Below, in pieces: positions 1-11,905 of a DNA stretch of 64,000 nt (the stretch's first letter is position 1; every line of letters starts with the position of its first letter). The translations under genes and the position numbers were made by a program. The notes beneath the pieces were generated by a model. The model made no database searches. It was not told the origin of the DNA and saw only the letters and a list, made by a program, of their open reading frames with translations. The stretch comes from Diphasiastrum complanatum (Eukaryota > Streptophyta > Lycopodiopsida > Lycopodiales > Lycopodiaceae), in NCBI GenBank assembly GCA_029204225.1, contig CM055110.1:15224609-15288608 (forward strand), written 5' to 3'.

Positions 1-3000
1 TGCCTTTACAATTCTTCATTCCAAATCTATCTAGGATGGATGTAGCATATTTAGATTGACAAATGAAGCTAAAATCACATCCTCTAATAATCTCTATTCC
101 GAGAATGAAGCTCAATAGGCCGAGATCTACCATCTTAAACTCTTTTGCTAAAGCAATTTTTAGATCTCTAATTCCATCTAGATCATTACCACTCAAGATA
201 ATGTCATCTACATACAAAACAAGAATAATGATCATGCCATCATGAAAACTTATATACAATGATGAATCATAGGCACTCATTACAAAATTGATGGAAATGA
301 GAAAAGAGTTTAGCCTAGAGTACCATGCTCTAGGTGCTTGCTTGAGCCCATAAAGGCTCTTCTTCAAAAAACACACCTTTCCTTCATGCTTTGCCTTGAT
401 GAAGCCCTCGGGTTGCCTCATGTAGATCTCTTCCTCCAAATAACCATTGAGGAATGCATTTGTGAAGTCAAGTTGGAATAGCTCCCAATTGAAGGTTGTA
501 GCAAGACTAATGATCAACCTGATAGTAACAAGCTTAGCCACAGGAGCAAAAGTCTCATCATAGTCAATGCCTTTGGTTTGTAAAAAACCTTTGGCAACAA
601 GCCTAGCTTTATGCTTGCTTATTGATCCATCTTGATTATATTTCAATCTAAACACCCACTTGCAATCAAGAGGTTTCTTCCCTTGAGGAAGATCCACAAG
701 ATCCCAAGTATGATTCTCAATAAGAGAATCATACTCTACTTGCATAGCATCCATCCAACTTTTAGACTTACAAGCATCTTCATAGCATGTTGGCTCATCT
801 AACATTGAAGTAAGAAAGGTGTAAGATGTGAAAGATGATGAGCCTTCCCTTTGATCACCTTGACCATCATAGGTGAGCCTCAATGGCTCGGATCTTGCCC
901 TTGTAGATCTTCTTGGAGTTCTTGGAGTTCTTGCATCTTGAGGTGGATCCTCAAGTTCTTCTTCACTTGGAAGCTCCTCCTCCATCCTAGCATAATCCTT
1001 GGCATCAAGATGATTAGTAGCATTATCATCCAAATCACAAGCATGTCCTTCATAAAAAATAACATCCCTACTCACTATCACCTTGCTAGTGATGGGATTG
1101 AAGACTCTATAACCTTTGCTATTCTCACCATATCCCACAAAGATGCCTTTGATGGATGTTGCATCATCCTTCCTTCTCTTATCCAAGGATTGGTGTACAT
1201 AGCAAGTGGATCCAAAAACTTTGAGATCTTTGAAATTGGGCTTCTCTCCAAATAGAGCTTCAAATGGTGTGATTCCTCCAATGGCTTGGTTTGGCAATCT
1301 ATTACACAAATAGTTAGCACAAGTTATTGCTTCACCCCAAAATGGTTTGGATAGAGAAGCATCTAGCCTTAAGGCCTTAGCACACTCACAAAGAGATCTA
1401 TTTCTTCTCTCACTTACTCCATTTTTTTGAGGGGTGTATGGACATGACAACTCCCTCTTTATGCCATTAGAAATACAAAAGTCAATCAACTTATTGGAGA
1501 CATATTCACCTCCATTATCACTCCTTAATAACTTAATCTTGGTACTAAGTTGATTTTCTACCAAAGTCTTGAACTTTACAAAAGAATCAAACACTATTGA
1601 TTTGCTAGACAAGAGGTACATCCAACAAAATCTAGAATAGTCATCAATGAAGATTACATAGTACTTGGCACCACCATTAGACTCATGTGAAAAACTATGA
1701 ACATCCGAATGGATGAGTTCAAGAGGAGAGTTTGATCTTGATGTAGATCTTGAGAAGGGTAGCTTGTGAGCCTTTGAGAGGCTGCATGCTTCACATCTCT
1801 TCCCACACTTTGACAAATGCTTGGGGAGTCCAACTGCAAGCTCCTTTGTAGCCATAGATTCCATGGCTTTGTAGTTGGGGTGGCCCAACCTCTTGTGCCA
1901 CAGTTCCACCTTTGATAGCTCCACCTTTGCCAAGTTAACACTCTCCACTGCAATATTAGCATCAACCTTAAACAATCTACCTTGCTTAAAGCCTTTGGCT
2001 ATACATTCATCATTTCTAAGGATGGAACAAACTCCATGCTTAAATTGTACATCTAGGCCATTATCCATTAACTGGCCAACACTAAGCAAATTCTTGGTTA
2101 ACTTAGGAACATAAAGAACATTATCTAGATTCATCCTTTTGGATGACCCCACATACAAGGGAATTGTTCCTATTCCACTTATCTTACATTCTTGACTACT
2201 TGCAGTATAGATTGATCTATGTAAGTCATTGTAAGAAAGTAAGGTGGAGAATATGTCCTTTTGATATGTCATGTGGGAACTTGCCCCACTATCAATCCAC
2301 CAAGAATCATTGGTGTTGCTCTTGGATGATGGTGGTTTGTTGGAAACCATCAAGGATGACTCTTCATCCTCCTCTTCCTCCTGATGTGCAATGTTGCTTT
2401 GTTTGCTCTCTTGTGCCTTCTTCTTCTTGAGACATTCTGATGCAAAATGTCCTTTCTTTCCATAGAAAAAACATTTGTACTTGGACTTGTCTTTGATCTT
2501 GCCCTTTGAGCTTGAAGCCTCATCCTCCTCCTTGGTCTCCTTGAAGTGCTTTTTCTTGCCATTGGTCTTCTTCTTGCTTTTGAATGAGAAATTAGCTTTC
2601 TCATCACCATCCTGCAGAGAAATAGCATTCATTCTTGCATTGGTATGCAACATCCTACACTCTTCAGCTACTAATACACTGTGTAGCTTTTCTATAGTAG
2701 GCAAAGTGTCTTGGATTGCAAAGCTTTGGACCAAATTTGTAAAGCCACTCCCTAGACCATTTAGGACAATCTGAACAAGCTCACTATCTTGAATCTTCTC
2801 TCCAATGGAAGCTAACTCCCTATTAAGAGACTTGATTCTTAGCACATAATCTTGTGCATTCTCATCACTTCTCTTCATGCTTTGTAGAATCTGATTCCTA
2901 AGCATGAGAACCCTCGAAGTGTTACTAGACTCATAGATAGATTTTAAAGATTCCCAAGCCTCTTTAGCACTCTTACATGATGATACTTCCCTTAAAAGGT

Positions 3001-3219
3001 CATTGCTTACATTCATCTTAATACAGTGAAGTGCAAGCCTAGACCTCTTCTTGTATCTCACTAATTCCTGTGCACCTAGAGGTTCATCTTCATCATCTAT
3101 TAGAAACTCATAAAGATCCTGGGCACCATTAGTGACTCCATCCTCACTTTCCAAATAGCATAATTGGTAGAATTTAACCTCTCACTAGCTTCTAGAAGGT
3201 AGGCTCCCACTGATCCCAT
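1..3219 (-). CDS. Copia gag-pol polyprotein, partial, one gag frameshift
   Basis: The likely gag start is the ATG at 3219, reading MGSVGAYLLEASERL as in related gags in this window. After 33 codons, at about 3121, one base is missing and homology continues in another frame. From there the frame appears open to position 1, at least 1040 codons. In order: zinc knuckle near 2473-2430, whose second Cys is Tyr (CFFYGKKGHFASEC); protease DSGASSHM at 2293; GAG-pre-integrase (LWHKRLGHPNYK); integrase with FIDDYSRF at about 1645, LRSDNGGEY and KNGVSERRN supplying the D,D,E triad; linker; RT with KHKARLVAKGF, NAFLNGYLEEEIYM, SLYGLKQAPRAWY and YVDDIIL at about 214. I checked the frame at four landmarks but did not translate every codon. 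The knuckle change and frameshift mean Gag may be defective. Confidence 0.85.
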
Positions 3220-3837
3220 CTTACTAGCAAGATTCTACACACAAGATATAGATTTGTTTGGACCTGAAACTCACAAAGGTTTCTAACTTGCAGTGTTTCA
3301 CTCAAATGTTGACTTCTAATCCAACAGATGGATTTGTAATCACAGTTCTATCACTCCCTCACAAGCTGGAATGAAGATAAGATGAGATGAAAACTACACT
3401 CAAGCAAATCTTGCCAATCTTGGCTATTCTTGGACAAAAACTGACTCTCTCTCTCTCATTCACTTTAATGTACTTTCAAGACCTGGTTTCCACTTTAAGA
3501 AGGTCTGAAATCAGCCTAGATTAATTAGTTTTCATGAAACAAATTCAAAACTAATCAATGGCAAGTGATCTTGGTAGCTTATCCTAGGATTTGCACCAAA
3601 AATTACATCAAACTGACACCATATGAATTTTCTATGATCCAATGAATATGGGTTATTAAATGCTGGTTCAGAGATGCCCACACGTGTGAACAATACGGAT
3701 TTTGATCCTGAAAAAGTTTGGGATCAAATCCCCTCACCAAAACCTGGATACCAGCTCGCCCTTCCAATACTAGCTTTTTGCACCAAAACCTGCTAAAACT
3801 GGATTAGATTCAAACACAGATCAATGGCCTTGTACTT
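3220..3837 (-). other. Untranslated leader of Copia A
   Basis: Non-coding stretch between primer site and gag start. It has a CACACGTGTG palindrome at 3679-3688 and a short (TC)n run near 3451. Its 5' end (about 3718-3838) is the source or relative of the fragment at 13290-13413. Confidence 0.7.
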
Positions 3838-3850
3838 GGCTCTGATACCA
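3838..3850 (-). other. Primer binding site, initiator Met-tRNA
   Basis: The minus strand reads TGGTATCAGAGCC, the classic plant Copia primer site complementary to the 3' end of initiator Met-tRNA. It abuts the LTR with no spacer, which fixes the LTR edge and the element's orientation. Confidence 0.92.
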
Positions 3851-4538
3851 TGTGAAAAGTACAGTACTAAGGACCATAAATGGATCTTTGAATGATCCAC
3901 AAGGTGATTGTATGCTTGTTAAACAATGTATCGGAAACTAGTCATCAGAAAACAAGATCTAGTTTAGCAGCTTGATAGGAAACAAGTAGAGACAATCAAA
4001 GCATTGATCAAATAGTCTAATCCAACTCCACACGTGTGGAAATAAGGCTGTAGTACGGCCTGTAGACAGTGTTTACAAAGTGCCAAAGCTGGGTTTCATT
4101 GGAAAAATAGAGTAATCACCATACAATGAGAGGAAACTCGAGTTTCTCCTTGAGGCTCCAAAAAGTTTCTATCTTCTCACTATGGAGAATGGAAATACAT
4201 AGTAAAAAACAACTTTGCAAAGTTAGGTGAAAATCCAGCATGTAATAAGGAAGTAGACTCCACTTTCTTGCCCTAATGTGAAAACCCTAGCCTAGATCCA
4301 AGAGTCATGCTTGGTAGGTGCATGCTAGGTACAAATCTCATCATAAATCATGGTCTAGATCCTACAAAGTAGGAATCACTACCAAATAGACACAACCACT
4401 CCTCTTGACTCGTGGTAACCTACTTTAGGTGTGTATGTACAAGTGGCACTTTGGCCATTCAAGTAACCAACAAACAATATTGACAAAATGTACAATATTC
4501 TACATGGCTAGATTTGCCAATGTAGGCAATTTTTCACA
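3851..4538 (-). repeat. 5' LTR of Copia A (688 bp)
   Basis: The two ends form a perfect 8-bp inverted repeat, TGTGAAAA and TTTTCACA, and one end touches the primer site. A CACACGTGTG palindrome lies at 4029-4038. The partner LTR is outside the window, so no target-site duplication can be tested. Confidence 0.88.
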
Positions 4539-5180
4539 CATATCATGGTATTAATTTCAAATATACAAAACTTTAACAAAATATGAATGAATCATGTACG
4601 TTTATTAGGTTTTTCACCAATATACGTACATAATGTTGCATGCACAAGGATTTTCCACCTTGCACAAAAAAATTATTTTATGGTAGTTTGTGACTAGAAT
4701 GCCAACACACAAACACAGAGCAGGAACAAATTTGGTTCACTTTGAAAGAAGCCAAATTTTTTGGCGTGCCAAATTTCGCTTGTCAAAACATGCTATGAAT
4801 TACGATTAGAACAAAGAAAGTGCAGTATTTGGTACATAATAAGTCCAACTTGAATTTAATAGTAAGTAAAAGTACATGTACCATGATAGGAAATTGCAAG
4901 AAAACAAATTTGATAATGTAGTTACTAACATAGTCTGTGTACGTAAAGGAAATTCAGAAAATCAAATCGTGTTTACTAATTCATCACTATGACTAACATC
5001 ATACTTGTAAAACCACGAACGTGTACTTTCTTAGAACATTTCCATATAGTTTTTAGACTTATAAATAGCAATCAATTTCAAAAGATTTTTTTATTGTACT
5101 TGTATATTGGTAGACCTACATACCATTTCAACTTCAAAATTTGCAAGAAAAAAAATTAAATTCAGTTCCATAGAAAATTT

Positions 5181-5315
5181 TTAGATGCACTTTCCTGATG
5201 TAGATGGCATTCATTTTGAACAAGTTGTGCTATACGAACATCATCATTTTTTTAGATGCACTTTCCTGATGTAGATGGCATTCATTTTGAACGAGTTGTG
5301 CTATACGAACATCAT
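5181..5315. repeat. Tandem duplication, period 71 bp
   Basis: A 64-bp unit beginning TTAGATGCACTTTCCTGATG and ending TACGAACATCAT occurs at 5181-5244 and again at 5252-5315, with one mismatch (AACAAG versus AACGAG) and a T-rich spacer. The near identity points to a recent local duplication. Confidence 0.95.
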
Positions 5316-5581
5316 GATTTTTTCTATAAACATTCCATTTATACTTTCATATATATTTTTGTATATAAAAAATTACTATTTTCGTACTTTACCATGAGCT
5401 GATTTCTCAAAACTGCATTAGTACACCTACAATGCATTATAGTAACTCTGTTGACATAACGATACAAATTCTATATGGATTATCAAAAATACATGCAAAC
5501 CATTTTCTAGCATGATGTTTTCCAAGTTTTATTTATGCAATAACACATTTGTTGTTAAGAAATCCATTACTAGTACATGAT

Positions 5582-6520
5582 TTATTTTCTACACCCAAAG
5601 AAGCCCAAAAAGAAACAAACCAAAGCCAAAAACAACCAAACATCAACAAGGAAAACATAAAAAACAGCAAATCCAAGGAAAAGACTAAATGAAACAAGGA
5701 ACCATCCTAACAAAACCACAAAAAATAAGCCAAAAAAGCACAAACAGGACAAAGAGAACATAACCACCAACCACCAAAAAAACTAAAAGCAATCTAAGAA
5801 AGCAAAACACACACCATCAAGCAAAGAGTAAAACGAGCAACAATCAAAAACTAGAAAAACACTAAAAAAACTAGCACCCAACCGAAAACTAGAGGGCAAA
5901 GGTCAACCAAAAAAAGCAACAGAGAACCACCAGCAAAGCAAAAGACAAGGCATCCACCAACACCAAGGTAAAAGAAGCCCAACAAGCAACAAAAACCTAC
6001 ATAAGCACAAGGAACATACCTTAGGCAAAGCCATCAGAAACAACAGCACCCCACACAACCACAGAAGCGGAAACGGCAACAAACAACATTGAAAAAATAC
6101 CAGAAGCAATGAGGAGGAGAGCAAAATAGAGGTGAAACAAACCATTGATGCTGCAAAAAGCGCCATAAATTAGCAAATCAGAAGCAGACCACCACGAAAA
6201 AGCCTCCAAGACACCGCCAAGCACACCCATCCCGAAGGGACAGTCCACCAAACACATCAAAAAACCAAACCAATAGTGAAGGAGTAGAAAACAGCGTGAA
6301 GAAGAGAGAAAAAATAGCGAGAGGAGAGCGCCAAGCCCACTAAAAGAGAGAGGATAGAAAAACGAGGGAAGCCAGCTATCAACCACAGATTGGCTAAGCC
6401 AAAACCAACCCCAAAAATTAAAATACCAAACCTCAAGCCAAGTAAAAAACCACCCAAGCGACAACATACAACACGAGGTAAAGAAAGCAAGTACATAAAA
6501 TGAAATACAGTATGGCTTAG
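5582..6520. other. Block with strong strand asymmetry (A/C-rich plus strand)
   Basis: Over about 940 bp the plus strand is rich in A and C and very poor in T; the minus strand is correspondingly T/G-rich. The change at both edges is abrupt. It resembles the T/G-rich untranslated parts of some plant non-LTR retroelements, but there is no poly(A) tail or RT frame to prove that. The longest minus-strand frame (6524-6021) is a run of W, F, L, C and S with no motif. Confidence 0.5.
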
Positions 6521-6958
6521 TCAAAACTCGAAGTAATTTCGGAATAGGTCATTCCATAGTAACTTCATAAATAAATGACTCTTGCCACGGTCGTGAAAAA
6601 GTTAAAAAACATCTTATAGATGTTTGTGAAACTAGTTACCGCAAAAAGCAGCATTACTGAACCATAAGTTCATAAGCTGTCAATTTATGAGTTTCAAATT
6701 TTTCTACTCTACTTGAAACCATTCGATGCATAAGTTCAAAATATGAGTCCTGGCAATACGATCCTTTCTTGGCATACCATGTAATACCCTAACTATTTAA
6801 AACCTCATCAATTTCTTCGTTTTGCCCTTCTGGACAATATTTTCATTGCCATTTGGTTGCCTTCCTTTCTTGCACAGTTTTGTTGTCATCACGGATAATA
6901 TAAACTTATTCTTCTAACCATATGACCATTAGCACAATAAAAGGTGAAAAAAATGGTA

Positions 6959-6980
6959 AATGTGTGTGTGTGTGTGTGTG
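6959..6980. repeat. (TG)n microsatellite
   Basis: Eleven or so uninterrupted TG dinucleotides. Confidence 0.9.
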
Positions 6981-7059
6981 GTGTTAGGAGGTTTTAGTGA
7001 ATGTTAATGGTTCTTTTGAGAATGGACATGTTACAAGATGTGTGTTTTTGTGGGAGCTT

Positions 7060-7767
7060 TGTGAAGAATTGAAAAAGATTATCTATGTTAGATATAGGGG
7101 TCTTATGTTTTTTACATCAAGCATCTAGGTGTAGGATGTTGATAGGAACAAATTTGGCATAGGTGGCAAATTATGCATTTCCACTTGTAATGCCACTATT
7201 GAGCCAAAATAAAGTAAGAGGCCAAACTCATGCCAATTAGAGTGTAGACAAGTGTAATGCTTTTGTTTGATGAATTCTAAGAGGTCCAATAGGATTTAGA
7301 GGTGGAACCATGTGAGGTCCAATAGGAATTTGAGGTTGCTTGAATGTAGTCCAATAGAATTAAGAGGTGCATAGATCAATGGTCCAATAGGATTAAGAGG
7401 TGAAAAAGTGTGGTCCAATCATAGTTAAGAATAGTGGTAGCTCGTGGATCTACTAGTATCATTGTACTCCTCATTTTGAAGCTAATTGATTTGGTGATTG
7501 TGTGGATTTTGAGTGTACCCAAGAGCTCATGATGGTTTTTCTCTCTCTACCCGAGGAGAGCAGCTTGTTTTTACTTAGAATATTTTTTTAATACTTCCCA
7601 CACGTGTGATGAGAATTGGAAGTGATTGAATGCATGTAGTAGTGTGTTTTTGCCATAGGATCTAAGATTGATCTTGAATCTCAATCTAGTCTTGATCTTG
7701 GTGCATCTACACACCTTAGGAGATCACAAGTACATGTTGTGGACAATCCACACGTGTGAAATCAACA
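7060..7767 (+). repeat. 5' LTR of Copia P copy 1
   Basis: The 3' edge is fixed by the adjoining primer site (ATCAACA then TGGTATCAGAGCC). The 5' edge is set where homology to the other copies begins (TGTGAAGAATTG) and could be up to 30 bp further left. An internal TGTTGAT at 7137 mirrors the ATCAACA end, but homology among copies extends beyond it. CACACGTGTG occurs at 7599-7608 and 7749-7758. Several short units of the type GGTCCAATAGGATTTAGAGG lie between 7290 and 7420. Confidence 0.8.
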
Positions 7768-7780
7768 TGGTATCAGAGCC
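7768..7780 (+). other. Primer binding site, initiator Met-tRNA
   Basis: TGGTATCAGAGCC lies directly after the LTR end. The following leader, about 740 bp up to gag, is non-coding and well conserved in copies 2 and 3. Confidence 0.92.
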
Positions 7781-8522
7781 TACCTAAGGTTACCATGCAT
7801 TTTGATCCATTTAAGTGAAAACTATTCATCAATCTTGAGCTAGAAATTGGCAAGGTCCATTTTCCTAGCTATCTTGTTCAATTTTGAATCAAAAGAGATC
7901 AAAAGGACATTGATTGGGTTTGACCTAGTACTGCATAGAATCAGGTGCTCAGACACGTGTGAGGAACATCCAATTCCAGTTTGGAGTTCTTTCTCATGCT
8001 TGATCCATTTATCTTGCTTGATAGCTTGTTTTGAAGCTATTTTTGTCTAGTTTTTGATGCAATCAGTTTCATTCCATTTGGTTGAGCCAATCAAAAGTTA
8101 TAAGCTTTTGAAGAGTATTAGGTAGGGCACCTAGACCTGGGTGGACACATTTGGTTTGGTCAAGAGATTGCTTGGTTGATCCAAAATCACAGTTGTATGC
8201 TTACCAATCTCATCTATATGTGATCTAGGCACTGTTTTGAGATCTTAGACATTTTGTTTCATGCAATATCATTGTATTCAAGTCAAATTTGGTTTCTTAG
8301 TGTACTTCACACGTGCTAAGAGTGTTTGATCCTAACTTTGCCTATACTCCATCATTTGATGTGAAATAGATCTTGTTTTAGAGAGATTTGTGTAGCTAGT
8401 GAGAATCAATTCACAAAAAGTTGCAAGATCTTTTATAGGAGGAGATAGTACTCTATTATTGGATCCTATTGAGAGTGTGTTGCAACATTTATTGTTCATC
8501 ATTTGAGTTTTCTTCACTTCAA

Positions 8523-11500
8523 ATGTCTTCAATGGGTTCATCCTTGTTGGAACCAAGTGAAAGGTTGTCCACTTCAAACTATTCAATTTGGAAAATGAGG
8601 ATGGAGTCCATCTTGATCCTTCAAGACATGATGGACATAGTTTTTGGCCTTGAAGAACCACAAGTTCTTCAAGAGGTTCAAAAATACAAAAAGAGAGCTA
8701 GGATGGCTCTCCACTACATTAAGATGAATGTCTCTAATGAGATATTGAGGGAGATAGGTACTTGTACAATAGCCAAATAAGCTTGGGATTGTCTCAACAC
8801 TATCTATGAGGCTAAGAATAGCTCTAGGCTTCTCACTCTTAGGAATCAAATCTTTCAAAGTAGCCAAAAGAGTGATGAGAGTGCATCTAGTTATGTTTTG
8901 AGAGTAAAAGATATTCATGGAGAACTTGCTTGTATTGGTGATTCCATCAATCAAAATGAGCTAGTTCAAGTCATTCTCAATGGCTTGAGAAGTGAATTTG
9001 ATAACCTTGTCCAATCCTATGCCATTAAGGAGGAGCTACCAAGTTTGGAGGCTCTCCAAAGTGTGCTAATTTCAAAAGAATCAAGACAAGAGTACAAGCT
9101 CTTGAGGATGGACAAGCACTCTCTCACTCATAATGATGGCAAAGCTCTCTTTGCCAAGGATAAGCACAAAGGGAGGAGCAAGAACCAACATCAACAATCC
9201 TCAAGCAAGGACAAACAAATCCAAAGATAAAGATGAGGAGGAAGATGATTCCTCTAATGCTTCATCATCCAAGCTCAAGAAGAAGAAGATCAAGTGCTTT
9301 TATTGTGGCAAGAAAGGCCATTATGCCACCAATTGCTTCAAGAAGAAGAATCAACTCAAGCAAGCCAACATTACCAATGACAAGGAAGACACTATTGCAA
9401 GTTATGGAGAGGGATCTCTTATTGTTTCTCATCTACTCCTTTCAAGAAGGACGGCCTATGGTATATTGATAGTGGAGCCTCTTCACATATGTGTAGCTCC
9501 AAGGACTCTTTCTCTTCTATTGCACCTTATGATGGAGTCCAGAAATCAATATACACAGCAAATGATTTTGAATGTCCTATTGAAGGCATAGGGAACATTC
9601 CCTTGAAGCTTGCATCCTCTAAAGTTCTTTCTCTCTCTAAAGTTCTTTATGTACCTAAGCTTACTAAGAATCTTATTAGTGTTGGCCAATTGCTTGATAA
9701 TGGCCTTGATGTAAAATTCAATGTTGATACTTGCACTATCAAGAAGAATGATGAGATACTTGCATTAGGATCTAGATTTGGAGACATCTATAAACTAGAT
9801 CCAAATGAGTACGTGAATGCTTGTAATGTTGCTCTTGAGAACAAGCTTTCTATGGAGGAATTATGGCATAGGAGGTTGGAACATCCCAACTACAAATCCA
9901 TGCTCTCTATGATGAAAGAAGCCAAAGCTATTGGCTTGACAAAGTAATTCTCCAAGAAGATCAAGCCTTGTGAGGCTTGTGCTATTGCTAAATCTCACAA
10001 AAAGCCATTTACAAGATCTTCTATCAAAAGCAAGCATCCTTTAATGTTAATCCACTCGGATGTGCATTTCTCATCAACTACAAGCAAGGGAAGAGCCACT
10101 TGTTTTGTTACTTTCATTGATGATTTCACAAGATTCACTTGGATATATCTTCTTGCTTCTAAATCTATGGTGTTTGATCATTTCCTTATTTTCAAAGCTT
10201 ATGTAGAGAAGCAATTCTCATTCAAGATTAAGGCTCTTAGAAGTGATGGAGGTGGTGAATATATCTCCAATAAATTTCAAGATTTTTGTGAGCTTGAAGG
10301 CATCAAAAGAGAGTTCTCTTGTGCCTACTCTCCATCTCAAAATGGAGTGGCCGAGAGAAAGAATAGATCTCTATTTGAATGTGCAAAATCTATGAGAATT
10401 GAGGCATCTTTGCCCAAAGATTTTTGGGGAGAAGCCATTAATTGTGCAAATTATCTTTGCAATAGGCTCCCACATATAGCTCTTGGAGGAAAGTCACAAT
10501 ATGAAATCTTATATTTGAAGAAGCCTAATTTTGATCACCTTAGAGTTTTTGGATGCATATGCTTTGTCCATATTCCCTTGGAAACAAGGAAGAAGGAAGA
10601 TCCTAGTGCATGCAAAGGGATCATGGTTGGATACTCATCCACCAAGAAGGCCTATGGAGTCTTTATACTCTCTACTTCTCAAGTTATTGAAAGTAGAGAT
10701 GTTGTCTTTCATGAAGATCAACACTCATCTTTTGAAGAGGCCGAGATCAAGAAATCTATGGATGCATCACCAATTATTGATTTTGAAGACAATCATGATG
10801 TGATGGGGTCGAGATTTGAAGAAGACTCTCCTCGGATTTTCTCACCAAGAAGATCCATAAGAGATAGATCCGAGCCTAAGAGGCTCTCATATGTTGACAA
10901 AGGCAGCAAGTGGATCTTGATTCCACTAATTATGTTTTTTATGTCTCTCATGAAGAGCCAAAGAATGTACCAGAGGCACTTAATACCAAGGAGTGGTATG
11001 ATGCCATGAAGCAAGGGTATGATGCATTGATCACCAACAATACTTGGGAGCTTGTGGATCCTCCATCCAACAAGCATGTGATTGGTTGCAAGTGGGTATT
11101 TTGGATCAAGTTCAATCATGATGGCACCATCAACAAGCATAAAGCAAGATTATGTGCCAAAAGGATTTGCTCAAATCCATGGCCTTGATTATGAGGAGAC
11201 CTTTGCACCGTTGCAAAGATGGTGACAATAAGAATTCTTATTTCTCTTGCTTGTTTCTGCAATTGGAAGGTGTTCCAATTAGATGTATCCAATGCTTTTC
11301 TAAATGGTTATCTTGAGGAGGAGATCTATATGGAACAACCTCAAGGATTCATCAAGGATGAGTCCAAAGTGTGCTTGCTCTTCAAAAGTCTTTATGGACT
11401 CAAGCAAACACCAAGATCATGGTATTCAATACTTAATTATTGTCTTATCTCACTAGGATTTACTCTTAGTGACTATGATCCTTCCATGTATCTAAAGTTT

Positions 11501-11648
11501 GTTGATAGCAATATTGTCATTCTTCTAATTTATGTTGATGACATTATTCTTTGTGAAAGTTGTATCAAGCTAGTTGATGAAACTAAGCTAGCACTTGGAT
11601 GTGAGTTTAAAATGCAAGATCTAGGAGAGATACATTACATCCTAGGCC
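8523..11648 (+). pseudogene. Copia P gag-pol, broken, copy 1
   Basis: Gag starts at ATG 8523 (MSSMGSSLLEPSERL). A TAA at 8778-8780 replaces Glu of AKEAWD. Further breaks are a frameshift near 9225, another around 9400 between zinc knuckle and protease, a TAA near 9945, and frameshifts near 10905 and 11160-11215. Landmarks: zinc knuckle CFYCGKKGHYATNC (about 9295-9336), DSGASSHMC protease site, LWHRRLEHPNYK, integrase with VTFIDDF, LRSDGGGEY and NGVAERKNR, then RT with NAFLNGYLEEEIYM, SLYGLKQTPRSWY and YVDDIIL (about 11530). Homology ends at LGEIHYILGR (11648), before RNase H. All catalytic residues visible in integrase are kept, but the polyprotein cannot be translated through. Confidence 0.88.
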
Positions 11649-11849
11649 GATTGTCTACTTTTACGACATTAATTTTTGCATGTTACTTTTAGCTTCAATC
11701 TCTCGATTTACCTCAATAATGACTTGAACTAGAAAATTACAAACACAATAACACATGAACTTTGGTTAATACTTTGTTATGTCGTTTCACATATTTGAAT
11801 TTGTTTTAATGTAATAGTTAAATTGCTTTAAAAAATAAAATTTGTTGCA

Positions 11850-11905
<56 letters not shown>

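Larger units (their letters stand above)
1..4538 (-). mobile_element. Ty1/Copia retrotransposon A, 5' part, runs off window
   Basis: Read on the minus strand, the order is 5' LTR (4538-3851), primer site (3850-3838), untranslated leader (about 3837-3220), gag, protease, integrase and reverse transcriptase, reaching the window edge inside RT. RNase H and the 3' LTR must lie outside. Protease-integrase-RT order makes it Copia. It is the least decayed element here: after one gag frameshift, the landmarks checked from zinc knuckle to RT all share one frame. A 120-bp piece of its leader recurs at 13290-13413. Confidence 0.9.
4539..7059. other. AT-rich intergenic DNA, no gene recognised
   Basis: No reading frame resembles a known protein. 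It holds a 71-bp-period duplication (5181-5315), a block with extreme strand asymmetry (about 5582-6520) and a (TG)n run (6959-6980). Long minus-strand frames in the skewed block follow from the rarity of T on the plus strand and are not called as genes. Confidence 0.7.
7060..11648 (+). mobile_element. Ty1/Copia family P, copy 1, 3' truncated
   Basis: Order on the plus strand is LTR (7060-7767), primer site (7768-7780), leader, gag, protease, integrase and RT. Homology stops at about 11648 inside RT; RNase H and the 3' LTR are absent. Three more family P LTRs occur at 27226, 50692 and 52657, and an inverted gag-to-integrase segment at 23799-25258. Confidence 0.88.

Noticed and set aside
5582-6524. 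Minus-strand frames of 60-167 codons rich in W, F, L and C, looking like a membrane protein
   Set aside because: They follow from the shortage of T on the plus strand, which removes minus-strand stop codons. No start context, motif or conserved frame supports them.
7137-7767. LTR starting at TGTTGAT, mirroring the ATCAACA end
   Set aside because: All four family P copies remain similar for 75 bp or more upstream of this point, so the LTR must start further left.
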